Below are positions 1-9,340 of a stretch of DNA of 33,143 bases, piece after piece; the stretch's first letter is position 1; every line of letters begins with the position of its first letter. The DNA comes from Holosporaceae bacterium (GTDB taxonomy: Bacteria > Pseudomonadota > Alphaproteobacteria > UBA3830). The stretch lies in contig JAITAU010000061.1 of assembly GCA_031283965.1 (NCBI GenBank), positions 1 to 33,143 of the forward strand. The letters are read 5' to 3'. The notes beneath the pieces were generated by a model. It worked only from the letters and a program-made list of their open reading frames with translations, was not told the origin of the DNA and did no database searches. Position numbers and translations under genes: made by a program.

Positions 1-83
1 TTATCGTCGTCGAGTGCAAGATTTTCAGTGATTTATTCACAGGGATTAGATAGCATCTGGAAGTAATTTTGGCAAGGAGCGGT

Positions 84-761
84 ATGAAAGTAGGCGTTGT
101 TGGCGTCACCGGCAGGGTCGGAACGGTTTTGGTTGAATTGCTGTCGGAGAGTGGCGAGCACTCCATGGTCGGCGGAATCTCCGGCAACTCCAGGCCGCAG
201 GAATTGGAGCGGATGGTTCAAAATAGCGACGTTTTGATCGACTTCTCCGTCCCGGCTGCCACTTTGAGAGTGGCGGAAGTGGCAGATCGTCATCGGAAGC
301 CGCTGGTAACCGGCACAAGCCTCTCCGAAGACGATCTTGGTCGGCTGACCTCCTCGTGCCGCAGCATCCCACTGCTGCACAGTTGTAATTTCAGCATCCC
401 CATACATTTGATGGCGTCGTTTTTGAGAAAATGCGCGAAAATTTTACCGGATTTCGACTTCAGCGTCGTGGAAAAGCACCACAGCCGCAAGAAGGACGCC
501 CCTTCCAGCACCGCCCTGTTCCTGGCAGATCAGGTGGGACCGAAGTCACAGATCGTCTCCGTTCGCAGCGGCGGGCTCTGCGGCGACCACATATGCGATT
601 TCATCGGAGAGGACGAGATGCTGACCATCTCCCATCGGGCTCTCAATCGCAGACTCTTCGCCTCCGGAGCGCTGCGCTGTGCCCGCTGGATCATCGGAAA
701 AAGTCCAAAACTCTACAGCCTGGAGGATTTTCTGGAAGACGAGGTCAATTGTCACGGGTAG
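84..761 (+). CDS. dapB: 4-hydroxy-tetrahydrodipicolinate reductase (DapB)
   Basis: N-terminal MKVGVVGVTGRVG nucleotide-binding loop; EKHHSRKKDAPSSTA matches the DapB E-HH-x-x-K-x-DAPSGTA motif; C-terminal FASGALRCARWIIGK. AAGGAG upstream of the ATG at 84 (the ORF track starts at an upstream TTG). Confidence 0.93.
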   Translation: MKVGVVGVTGRVGTVLVELLSESGEHSMVGGISGNSRPQELERMVQNSDVLIDFSVPAATLRVAEVADRHRKPLVTGTSLSEDDLGRLTSSCRSIPLLHSCNFSIPIHLMASFLRKCAKILPDFDFSVVEKHHSRKKDAPSSTALFLADQVGPKSQIVSVRSGGLCGDHICDFIGEDEMLTISHRALNRRLFASGALRCARWIIGKSPKLYSLEDFLEDEVNCHG

Positions 762-1432
762 AGGAAATCTGTCGGCGACTGTCCGCCTCCATAGAGAATC
801 CTGCCAGCGAGCTGATCCACGCCTCGGAGTATGAATTTCTGGTGGCGGTGGTACTCTCGGCCCAGACGACGGACGTCCAGGTGAATAAGGTGACCGAAAA
901 GCTGTTTCGACGACGTCGCAGCATGGATGACGTCCTGAATCTCGGACTTGAGGGTTTGCAGCGGGAGATTCGCTCCATCGGCCTCTACAGAAACAAGGCG
1001 AAAAACATCCTGGCGCTGACCAAAATGCTGAAGGAGAAATTCAACTCCATAGTGCCGGACTCTCCTGAGGAGCTTGAATCGCTCCCGGGAGTCGGACGAA
1101 AAACAGCCAACGTGGTCCTGAGTAATCTTTTCCACAAACCGGCCATCGCCGTAGATACGCACGTGCTGAGACTGAGCAAAAGGCTTGGATTATCCGACGG
1201 AAAGACGCCGCTGAAGGTGGAGGAGGATTTAAATGCCGCCATTCCGGCCGACTACAAAAAAGATATCAGCAATCTACTGGTCCTCCACGGCAGATACACC
1301 TGCAAAGCCCAGAGGCCCAAGTGCTCCGTCTGCGTCCTACGAGACCTCTGCGATGCGACGTCGCGCCGGTCGGAGGTCCCGCATAGCAGCGGCGTGAAGA
1401 CGGGAGGATCTCACGCCAAGTCTCACGGCTAA
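749..1432 (+). CDS. nth: Endonuclease III
   Basis: LPGVGRKTANVVLSN helix-hairpin-helix, VDTHVLRLSKRLGL, and C-x6-C-x2-C-x5-C (CKAQRPKCSVCVLRDLC) Fe-S cluster. Likely TTG start at 749 overlapping the dapB end; the ORF-track N-terminus (431) is an out-of-frame extension inside dapB. Confidence 0.92.
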   Translation: MSRVEEICRRLSASIENPASELIHASEYEFLVAVVLSAQTTDVQVNKVTEKLFRRRRSMDDVLNLGLEGLQREIRSIGLYRNKAKNILALTKMLKEKFNSIVPDSPEELESLPGVGRKTANVVLSNLFHKPAIAVDTHVLRLSKRLGLSDGKTPLKVEEDLNAAIPADYKKDISNLLVLHGRYTCKAQRPKCSVCVLRDLCDATSRRSEVPHSSGVKTGGSHAKSHG

Positions 1433-1755
1433 TCTCTCATTTGGTTACGTCATCGATTACCAAGAGATCTGCGAAGTTGGAAGTTTTCAAATTAACTTTT
1501 TTTATATATTTCTCGTATGTTTGGCATAGCTCGGCGACGGAGTTCGCGATTATGAGTGAATAGCAGAGCTCCTTAACATGCTCTGTAACAGCTGTCACCG
1601 AATGGACGATGGTCTGTTGATGATGGGAACTGATGTGAGTTACGCAATACACCTGTGCGACGTTTTCATGTTTCGCTGATTCTCGCGAATTTCCGGCATA
1701 TTTGAGTGATAAACATTGACTTCCAGATCGTTAGAGGGTCTACTAGGCCTTCGTT

Positions 1756-1845
1756 GGAGAGATGGCCGAGCGGTTTAAGGCGCACGCCTGGAAAGTGTGT
1801 ATGCGGGAGACTGCATCGCGGGTTCGAATCCCGCTCTCTCCGCCA
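1756..1845 (+). tRNA. tRNA-Ser (anticodon GGA), CCA encoded
   Basis: GGAGAGA/TCTCTCC acceptor stem (1756-1762 / 1835-1841), discriminator G, CCA; anticodon loop CTGGAAA; long variable arm; GGTTCGAATCC T-loop. Confidence 0.97.
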
Positions 1846-1943
1846 CAGGCTCACCCAAAGTTTGCGCCACTTTGAGGCCACAGACTCAGATAACGCGACA
1901 ATGACGGCTTTAATATCAGGGAATTAGCGCCTCGCCGAGGTTA

Positions 1944-4900
1944 TTACTTCTTTTTCTTGCGCCTCTTTTTCTTCTTACTCACTGTTTTTGTATCCGAAGA
2001 TTTATCTTTATCGTCGTCCGTGCTCGGGCTTAGGGACTCATTTTTCTCGTCCTTTTCCTCCGTATCCGAGGATTCGTTTACTTCACTTGCATTCAAGAAC
2101 TCATTTTTTTCCTTAGTGCTCTTGTTTGCGAGTAGTTCAGCGTAGACATCTTCTAGAACGTCAAAATTCAGAACTTCTTTTACAACTTCATCAAGTTCTT
2201 TGGATTTTTTCATATAATTATAAATAATTGCACTGAAATCCACAGTATGATCCTTTAATCTCTTCACTTTACTTACCTTTGTCCTCGTAGTAGTAATAAT
2301 GGTGGGAGTTTTTGCCATACCAGCTTCCAGAATTGCTGCAAAGAATTCTCTACCGTCTTCAATGCTAGTACGATTGAACTGTAACCTGTACTCCTGAACA
2401 ATGTCCTTAATAAGGTACCTTGCTAGATTTATCAGGTCTGGATGTTTCTCAAACATTACCTCAATCATGCCATAAAGCCTGCAGGCACGATTAACTGCGG
2501 TCTCGATCGTTTTTTTCCATTTAAGATATTTTGCCGCTGAATTGGAATTAAACGAATGCAACCAACCAAATGATTTCATTAACGAAACTAATGAGTCCAG
2601 TTCATTGCGATATAGGACAAGAAGATCTTTGACAATACCAGTTGAGGCTATAAACTGATCCAGAACGTCTTTAGACATTTTACCAAACAAAAAACTTTCA
2701 CTTATTGAGTTGTAACTAAGACGTACCATCTTAAGTGACATCTTATGCAAATTAGAAAGACATTTGTTATCATTGTTGAGTATTGAACTCACAAAACGGT
2801 TCTGGAGATTATCCAAATTCCCATCAAAATCCCCATCCAAATCCCCATCAAAATTCCCCTTCAAAAACAGAAGTTTTTCCGCCACCGGGCTGAGGGTATC
2901 AGCGACTATTTCCGTCAGGCGTCGCTCATTATTACTTCTTTCAGTTTGAACGGAATACGCGGCTTCTAGAAGCCGAGTCTTAGCATTTGCTGCTAACTTG
3001 CAATCTATTTCAATCACAACGGTTAACGGACAGCGGGAGGAAACGACGTTCTTGAGCTCATCTTCAGTGATTTTGCGGTTATCTTTAAAATAAGTGATCT
3101 TGCAATTATCTTCAGAATAAATAGAGGCTGAGGAGCTTGAGGAGGAGTGGATCGCAGATTCTTTTTTGGGGAGTAACGCCGCTATAGCTTTAGCTTTACT
3201 GGACTCCTCATGATCGGACGACACAATGTGTCGAAGAAGCCAGATTAGCTTGGTGTAATCATTATGGGCGCCATTATTGGCGCCGGACAACAGCAGGCTC
3301 TGGAAGTAGCGGCAGATACGATCGACCAAAATTGTCTCGCCGTTGGATAGCCTAACCATTGGGGCGACGAGCTGAAGCAATAATAAGTGAAACACAGAGA
3401 AGAGTTTTAACTCCAAGGCAGGCAACGACGACATAGTGAGACTAGAACAACTGTCGATGGACGATGAGATGTTGGAATTGCCAAAGACGTTACTCGACGA
3501 TTCCAAGGACGTCAAACTAGAATCGCTTATGGAACAAGCATCTGACTCATCAGAATGGTAATTGCAAAGAACGGAGGATAACAAAATCTCCATATGTGAA
3601 AGGAGTACTTTTTTCTCAAGCTCAGAAAGCAACTGCTTGACGACACTCGTAGACAATGACCCAACGAAAACAGGCGGAGACGTACTTTTTTTATTTTTAT
3701 TATTGGACTTGGGTTTTTGCGATGGAGAAGAGGAAAGACTGAATATTAAATTCTCAAGTTCACTTGAGTTGTCGACGGCGATTTTTTTTTCATAATTACT
3801 ACTGGAAGATGCGGGTGATACTGATCTATCTTTGCTACTACTACTAAAAAATGAAGGTATCGAAAATATCTCGTCGTCATAACTACTACAAAATGATGGG
3901 GGTGAATTGGATTTATTCCCGCCATAACAGCCAATAGACAATAAATAAAGGTTGCCGACATTTTGGAGAAGTTTTTTTAATATGGAGGAAGAACACTTCG
4001 ACACCGAATGCGATTTCAGCAATTGTAGATATCCGACCAAAATGCTGTCAATGAGCTCGTTCATAAGTTCACTGGCGTCGTTTTTGCTGTATTCTTTACA
4101 GTCGAATTTGCTCTTTTTCAGAAAAATCTTTAACAATTTTTCTATGTCAGGGCGGCGGTTGATATCCTGGGCACTAAGGAGCTCATTGCTAAGAGTTACT
4201 ACTTTATGCGGAGAGGCACCTTCATATATTTCATCCCAGAGCGGCGTTAATGTAGTGATGGACTTTTTAAGGAGTTCCCAACAATTATCTTTATTTTGCA
4301 AATAGGCAATAAGAGCCAGCACTTCTTGAAATTCATAATCCGTAACTTGACATTCCAGCACTTTGCGTCTTAATTTCTTTATTGCCAGCAATCGTCGTTT
4401 TTCCTCGTTTTCTTTTTTCTTATTTTCCTCTTCCTCTACCACTTTTGGGGATATTTCTGCGCCTGTGATTTGCTTGTTTTTCTTGTTTTGCTTTTTATTC
4501 TTTTGCTCTGAGGTAGGCGTTTGTGTTGCAGATGGCAGTGTCAAGCTATGACCCCGCGCAATTTCGGCGAGTACCAGATCCTTGTGGAGGGAGTTGTTTG
4601 TCAGAAGAGTAAATGATGCTTCACTGTACAAATGATCCAAATCCACAACTAGGGAATGATTAATCACGGCATCGTTATAATAACTTCGCGCCATTTGGGG
4701 GGCGGTGTCAGTGCTAGTATTCGGAAAGATACGAACAAAAATGTCCACAAGATCTTGATAGCTCAACTTGGCCATAAAAAACGTCCGGACAATCCTATCC
4801 ATATCCAGATTGCACCCAATTTTCAATGAATAACACATCGAGTAGGAGGATGAAGATGAGGAAACGAGAAGTGGAACAAAAAAGTAGTTTCCGGAACTGG

Positions 4901-5600
4901 AGGAAAAAACCGAAGAGCTATCCTGAAGAAAAAAACTCATTTTTTTCTGCAAATATTGTGTTCCCCAATATACCAAATCATGACATTCTGCTACTATAGC
5001 GGAAGGTTCAATAGTCACATTGGAAACGCATAGGCTCAAAAGTTTTCGAATTTTTTCCGCCCTATTGGTATCTGTGACTTTTCCCAAAAAGTTCAAGCAT
5101 TCTTCTTTATATGACTCAAAATATGACTCAAATAGCGAGACTGACGACACGTCTTTTTTACTTCTTATGTACCAATTGGCGCTTCCAAGCGCATAATACT
5201 GGGCCCTTAAAACATCAAGATTAGTAGAATTGCGTTCTTTCCTCTTAGAGGGGACTTCTTGCCACTCTCCTCCATCCGGGTCATCCAGAAGATTGGAGTC
5301 ATCACAGACGTTGGACGACTGTAAGTTAGACTGCGGTAAGAGAGACGTCAATTCAAAGGTCAAATAACAACATTCATGACTAGGCAGAACATCTTCTGAC
5401 AACCGAAGGTGGTAGCCGATAACGTGTACAAAAATCTCAGGATTGCCGAATCCATCACCTATCAACGACAGCAGCGAGCCTATTTCCGCACAACTGATCT
5501 TCGTGCTCTGATCCGTCGCATAGGATTCTCCGCCGCAAAATGCCGCCAGCATCGCCGAAATGGCTATAGCGTCAATAATTTTTTTCAAACTATTCTCCAT
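1944..5600 (-). CDS. Large (1218 aa) low-complexity secreted protein, putative effector; unknown function
   Basis: Single uninterrupted ORF; N-terminal basic/hydrophobic leader MENSLKKIIDAIAISAMLAAFCGGESYA|TD; Ser-rich runs, Lys/Glu-rich segments, DGDLDGDFDG repeat, C-terminal KTVSKKKKRRKKKK; AT-rich versus flanks. Confidence 0.8.
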   Translation of the reverse strand: MENSLKKIIDAIAISAMLAAFCGGESYATDQSTKISCAEIGSLLSLIGDGFGNPEIFVHVIGYHLRLSEDVLPSHECCYLTFELTSLLPQSNLQSSNVCDDSNLLDDPDGGEWQEVPSKRKERNSTNLDVLRAQYYALGSANWYIRSKKDVSSVSLFESYFESYKEECLNFLGKVTDTNRAEKIRKLLSLCVSNVTIEPSAIVAECHDLVYWGTQYLQKKMSFFLQDSSSVFSSSSGNYFFVPLLVSSSSSSYSMCYSLKIGCNLDMDRIVRTFFMAKLSYQDLVDIFVRIFPNTSTDTAPQMARSYYNDAVINHSLVVDLDHLYSEASFTLLTNNSLHKDLVLAEIARGHSLTLPSATQTPTSEQKNKKQNKKNKQITGAEISPKVVEEEENKKKENEEKRRLLAIKKLRRKVLECQVTDYEFQEVLALIAYLQNKDNCWELLKKSITTLTPLWDEIYEGASPHKVVTLSNELLSAQDINRRPDIEKLLKIFLKKSKFDCKEYSKNDASELMNELIDSILVGYLQLLKSHSVSKCSSSILKKLLQNVGNLYLLSIGCYGGNKSNSPPSFCSSYDDEIFSIPSFFSSSSKDRSVSPASSSSNYEKKIAVDNSSELENLIFSLSSSPSQKPKSNNKNKKSTSPPVFVGSLSTSVVKQLLSELEKKVLLSHMEILLSSVLCNYHSDESDACSISDSSLTSLESSSNVFGNSNISSSIDSCSSLTMSSLPALELKLFSVFHLLLLQLVAPMVRLSNGETILVDRICRYFQSLLLSGANNGAHNDYTKLIWLLRHIVSSDHEESSKAKAIAALLPKKESAIHSSSSSSASIYSEDNCKITYFKDNRKITEDELKNVVSSRCPLTVVIEIDCKLAANAKTRLLEAAYSVQTERSNNERRLTEIVADTLSPVAEKLLFLKGNFDGDLDGDFDGNLDNLQNRFVSSILNNDNKCLSNLHKMSLKMVRLSYNSISESFLFGKMSKDVLDQFIASTGIVKDLLVLYRNELDSLVSLMKSFGWLHSFNSNSAAKYLKWKKTIETAVNRACRLYGMIEVMFEKHPDLINLARYLIKDIVQEYRLQFNRTSIEDGREFFAAILEAGMAKTPTIITTTRTKVSKVKRLKDHTVDFSAIIYNYMKKSKELDEVVKEVLNFDVLEDVYAELLANKSTKEKNEFLNASEVNESSDTEEKDEKNESLSPSTDDDKDKSSDTKTVSKKKKRRKKKK
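2811..2858 (-). repeat. Four tandem 12-nt units (ATCCAAATTCCC/ATCAAAATCCCC/ATCCAAATCCCC/ATCAAAATTCCC) inside the 1218-aa ORF
   Basis: Direct reading of + strand 2811-2858; encodes the 4-aa periodic NFDGDLDGDFDGNLDN stretch. Confidence 0.9.
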
Positions 5601-5728
5601 AAAAAATTATATTTTGCGACTGTATAATGTAACGGCCTTTTTGGCAAGCACCCACAGGTTGAAAATATTATTTTAATCCGATGGCGAATAACGCCCCTTC
5701 GACAACGACGTCACATCGGCAACTATCC

Positions 5729-6391
5729 TCAATTGCAAACGCCCACGCCCCTTCCCCAGAGGAGGAGTTTGCTTCGTGCAACGGTGTTCACGCCATCGGA
5801 CAGGAGACGCTTTGAGAGAATATTGGAGAGCTTATAGTTGCAAACAAAGGTTAATATGAATGCCTTCCCGGCCAATGTGTCGAAGGGCTTCTGTTTCGAA
5901 GAAGCGAAGTTTCTCTCCGGCTTACCGTAGTCGAAGAGCTCCATGCTGACATTACTTCTTTTCATAAATCCATTGTCTCTATTGGTATCTAGATAATCGC
6001 CCTCGCTATACGTTATTGTTGTTATGGTAACGCTTTTATCTTCTTCATCTTTTCGTTCTTCTTTTATCGGCCAAAAAATTTCCTCGCCGCCGTATGGGGC
6101 TTGGGCGCATAATGCCTCCAGGCTAGGATAAATGTCAAAATAATAGACTATGTCATCGTCTACGGCGTTAATCGACTTGTATTTTTGAATTATCGTCTGA
6201 AAATTGTCGGTATTTTTCGAAGAAATGAAATCCAACGTCGCCTCCATAGCTATGGTATCAATGGTAACCTTGGTTCTGTTCATCCTCAAAACATCCAATA
6301 GGAAAAAAACGATCATAAAGACGATGGGCATGGTCAGCGCCGCCTCCAGAATCGTTACGCCTCTAGATTTGGTGGCGCGGCTTGGTTTCAT
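5729..6391 (-). CDS. TadE/TadG-like pilus-assembly membrane protein
   Basis: N-terminal RGVTILEAALTMPIVFMIVFFLLDVLRM matches the TadE-like pattern (RG-x-x-x-x-EAA/EFAL...P followed by one TM helix), 220 aa. Confidence 0.65.
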   Translation of the reverse strand: MKPSRATKSRGVTILEAALTMPIVFMIVFFLLDVLRMNRTKVTIDTIAMEATLDFISSKNTDNFQTIIQKYKSINAVDDDIVYYFDIYPSLEALCAQAPYGGEEIFWPIKEERKDEEDKSVTITTITYSEGDYLDTNRDNGFMKRSNVSMELFDYGKPERNFASSKQKPFDTLAGKAFILTFVCNYKLSNILSKRLLSDGVNTVARSKLLLWGRGVGVCN

Positions 6392-6434
6392 TTGAATAAC
6401 TTATCACATATATTTTATACAAAATCCATTAATA

Positions 6435-7370
6435 TCACATTTGGGATGATTTTTTCAAAATTTCCCCCAATTCTTGCATATCCGCCGGAAGATCCACCTC
6501 AAAACACATTGCTTCGCCGGATTTCGGATGTGAAAATTCCAGGAAATACGCATGCAGAGCCTGCCGCGGGAAATGATTCACGTAGTCCGCCAGTTCTCGG
6601 GGCAGCGGATAGTTCTTGTTCCTGTAGAGAGAGTCGCCAATCAACGAATGCCCCAGATGCGACATGTGCACCCTGATTTGGTGAGTGCGCCCCGTCTTCA
6701 ATTCGCATTGGATCTTTGCAGCAAATGTGCCGAAGGTCTCCAAAGTCCTGTGGATGGTGACGGCGTTCCTTCCATTCCCTTGGGTGACGGCCATCTTCAG
6801 CCTGTTGTTTTTGTCGCGGGCCAGGAGCGTCTCGATTTTTCCCCGTGGGAATCGAGGAACGGCGTAGCAAAAGCAGATGTATTTCCGCCGGATGGAATGA
6901 AGCTCGAACTGCCGCGCCAGCTCTGCGTGCGTTCGGTCGTTTTTCGCCACCACCAGAACGCCGCTGGTGTCTTTGTCGATGCGATGCACAATGCCCGGGC
7001 GACGGCGGTGGCTTCCGGATGACAAAACTCCTCCGCAGTGGTGGACCAATCCGTTGACCAGAGTGCCGTGGCGATTGCCAGCTCCCGGATGCACCACCAC
7101 GCCGGCCGGCTTGTTCACCACCATTAGATCTTCATCTTCATGGAGAACTGAAAACTCTACGCTGGCGTCCGGAGTCGGCTCCGGCTCGTCGTCCACCGGC
7201 GATTCCTGGTCCACAAGTATCTCGTCTTTGATTCGAACGTAATGCCCGGGATCCAGCACCGACGCGCCGTTGATCGACACGCGCCCACGCCCTATCCAGC
7301 TCTGGATTTTGTTGCGGGAGACCTGCGACATTTGAGACGCCAAAAACCTGTCGAGGCGATTTTTGGGCAA
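6435..7370 (-). CDS. rluD: Ribosomal large subunit pseudouridine synthase, RluD/RluA family
   Basis: S4-like N-terminus (RLDRFLASQ...VSRNKIQSWIGRGRVSING), HRIDKDTSGVLVVAKND catalytic motif, LKTGRTHQIRVHMSHLGHSLIGDSLY. Confidence 0.93.
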   Translation of the reverse strand: MPKNRLDRFLASQMSQVSRNKIQSWIGRGRVSINGASVLDPGHYVRIKDEILVDQESPVDDEPEPTPDASVEFSVLHEDEDLMVVNKPAGVVVHPGAGNRHGTLVNGLVHHCGGVLSSGSHRRRPGIVHRIDKDTSGVLVVAKNDRTHAELARQFELHSIRRKYICFCYAVPRFPRGKIETLLARDKNNRLKMAVTQGNGRNAVTIHRTLETFGTFAAKIQCELKTGRTHQIRVHMSHLGHSLIGDSLYRNKNYPLPRELADYVNHFPRQALHAYFLEFSHPKSGEAMCFEVDLPADMQELGEILKKSSQM

Positions 7371-7390
7371 ATCTTTGGTTACCAGCAGAA

Positions 7391-9328
7391 CTAGGATGGC
7401 TTTTTCTCTTTCGATTTTGGGGAGGTTCGCCTCTTCGGCGGCGGCGAATCCACAACGTCTCCCGAAGACGGCATTTTTGATCTTCTGGATCGACTTACGA
7501 CGGCAACGTTCTTCGATTTCTCTATCTTTTGGCCGTCGAGAATCTTCTTGATGTCGTCGCCGCTCAGAGTTTCGTGCTCCAGCAGACTCAATGCCAGTAA
7601 TTCCAACTCCCTGCGGCGCCGCTCGATGATCTTACGGGCGCGGTCGTAGGTTCTGTCGACGATGGCCCTTATTTCTCGATCTATCACCTGGGACGTGACG
7701 TCGGAAATGTTCTTGTTGGCGCCGGAGGCATGTCCCAGAAACACTTCCTGAGCAGTGTCGACGTAAGAGAGGAAGCCGAGTTCGTCGCTCAAGCCCCACT
7801 CCACCACCATCAGCCTGGCGATTCTGGTCACCTGATTTATGTCGGAGGAGGCGCCGGTGGTGATTTTATCATGGCCGAAAATGATTTCTTCGGCGATTCG
7901 CCCTCCGGCGGCCACCGACAAGTCAGCTTCTAATTTTACCCGCGAAACCGAGATGCGATCGTTCTCCGGCAGTCGCATGACCATCCCCAGAGCCCGCCCC
8001 CTCGGAATTATGGTGGCCTTGTGGATGGGATCCGACTCCGGAATGTTCAGCGCCACAATGGCGTGGCCGGCCTCGTGGTAGGCGGTCAGTCGACGTTCGT
8101 CCTCCGTCATCACCATGGAGCGGCGCTCCGCCCCCATCATCACCTTGTCTTTGGCGTCCTCCAGCTCGTCCATGCCAACGACGCGTTTGCCGCGCCTGGC
8201 TGCCAGCAGCGCCGCTTCGTTGACCAGATTGGCCAGATCGGCGCCGGAGAACCCGGGAGTGCCCTTGGCGATCACCAGCGGATTCACGTCCGCCCCACGC
8301 GGCACCCGCCGCAGATGCACCTGCAGAATCCTGTCCCGACCGTTGATGTCCGGAGCCGGCACCACAACTTGTCGATCGAATCTTCCCGGACGCAGCAGAG
8401 CCGGATCCAGCACGTCCGGTCGATTGGTGGCGGAGATGATGATGACGCCGTTGTTCTCCTCGAAGCCGTCCATTTCCACCAGCAACTGGTTGAGAGTTTG
8501 CTCCCGCTCGTCGTTGCCGCCGCCGAGGCCAAAGCCACGATGGCGACCGACGGCGTCAATTTCGTCGATGAATATGATGCAGGGGGCGTGCTTTTTCCCC
8601 TGCTCGAACATGTCCCGCACGCGGCTTGCGCCCACGCCCACGAACATCTCCACGAATTCCGAGCCGGAAATGCTGAAGAACGGAACGTTGGCCTCGCCGG
8701 CAATAGCTCTGGCCAACAATGTCTTCCCGGTTCCGGGAGGTCCAACCAGCAGAACTCCCTTGGGAATTTTCCCGCCCAATCGGATGAATTTGTTTGGATC
8801 TTTCAGGAAATCCACGATTTCCTCAAGCTCATTTTTCGCCTCATCGATGCCGGCAACGTCGCTGAATGTCACCTTCACAGCTTGTTTGCTCAGCATCCGA
8901 GCTTTAGACTTGCCGAATCCGAGAGCCTTGTTGCCGCCGGCCTGCATCTGCCGCAGGAAAAAAAACCAAAGACACCCCAGGATCAGTAACGGCAGCAGAG
9001 AACCGAAAAATAGGCTAATGAGAGAGTAATGTTCCTCCATCGGTCCGGCCGCAATCTTCACATTCTTCGCCAGCAGTCGGTTGACCAATTCCGGATCCCG
9101 CGGGTCGTAGGTGCAAAACATCACGCCGTCGGTGGTAACGCCCTCAATGTTCAGCCCGCGAATCACCACATCCGACACCTTTCCGTTGTCTACGTTAGCG
9201 AGAAAATCCGAATATGGAACGTTCACGAATGTGTTTTTTACGTTGCTAATCGCCTGAAATATAAAAAGCAGAAAACAGCCGACGACAATCCAAATGGCCA
9301 TATTTTTATAATTTTTGCTCACCACCAC
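7391..9328 (-). CDS. ftsH: ATP-dependent zinc metalloprotease FtsH
   Basis: [18 protein letters not shown] Walker [13 protein letters not shown] Walker B, HEAGH zinc site, two N-terminal TM segments. Confidence 0.98.
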   Translation of the reverse strand: MVVSKNYKNMAIWIVVGCFLLFIFQAISNVKNTFVNVPYSDFLANVDNGKVSDVVIRGLNIEGVTTDGVMFCTYDPRDPELVNRLLAKNVKIAAGPMEEHYSLISLFFGSLLPLLILGCLWFFFLRQMQAGGNKALGFGKSKARMLSKQAVKVTFSDVAGIDEAKNELEEIVDFLKDPNKFIRLGGKIPKGVLLVGPPGTGKTLLARAIAGEANVPFFSISGSEFVEMFVGVGASRVRDMFEQGKKHAPCIIFIDEIDAVGRHRGFGLGGGNDEREQTLNQLLVEMDGFEENNGVIIISATNRPDVLDPALLRPGRFDRQVVVPAPDINGRDRILQVHLRRVPRGADVNPLVIAKGTPGFSGADLANLVNEAALLAARRGKRVVGMDELEDAKDKVMMGAERRSMVMTEDERRLTAYHEAGHAIVALNIPESDPIHKATIIPRGRALGMVMRLPENDRISVSRVKLEADLSVAAGGRIAEEIIFGHDKITTGASSDINQVTRIARLMVVEWGLSDELGFLSYVDTAQEVFLGHASGANKNISDVTSQVIDREIRAIVDRTYDRARKIIERRRRELELLALSLLEHETLSGDDIKKILDGQKIEKSKNVAVVSRSRRSKMPSSGDVVDSPPPKRRTSPKSKEKKPS

Positions 9329-9340
9329 ACTCCGTAAACG

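Noticed and set aside
1437-1652. 71-aa - strand ORF MYCVTHISSHHQQTIVHS…
   Set aside because: AT-rich intergenic sequence, no recognisable domain or ribosome-binding site; cannot support as a gene.
1666-1881. 71-aa antisense ORF (…RRERDSNPRCSLPHTHFPGVRLKPLGHLS…)
   Set aside because: It is the reverse translation of the tRNA-Ser gene, a well-known spurious ORF pattern.
8021-9029. Long + strand ORFs (322 and 304 aa) opposite ftsH, and similar ones opposite rluD, atpA, atpD and folD
   Set aside because: Antisense shadow ORFs in GC-rich coding DNA; compositionally biased with no domain, while the opposite strand has unambiguous housekeeping genes.
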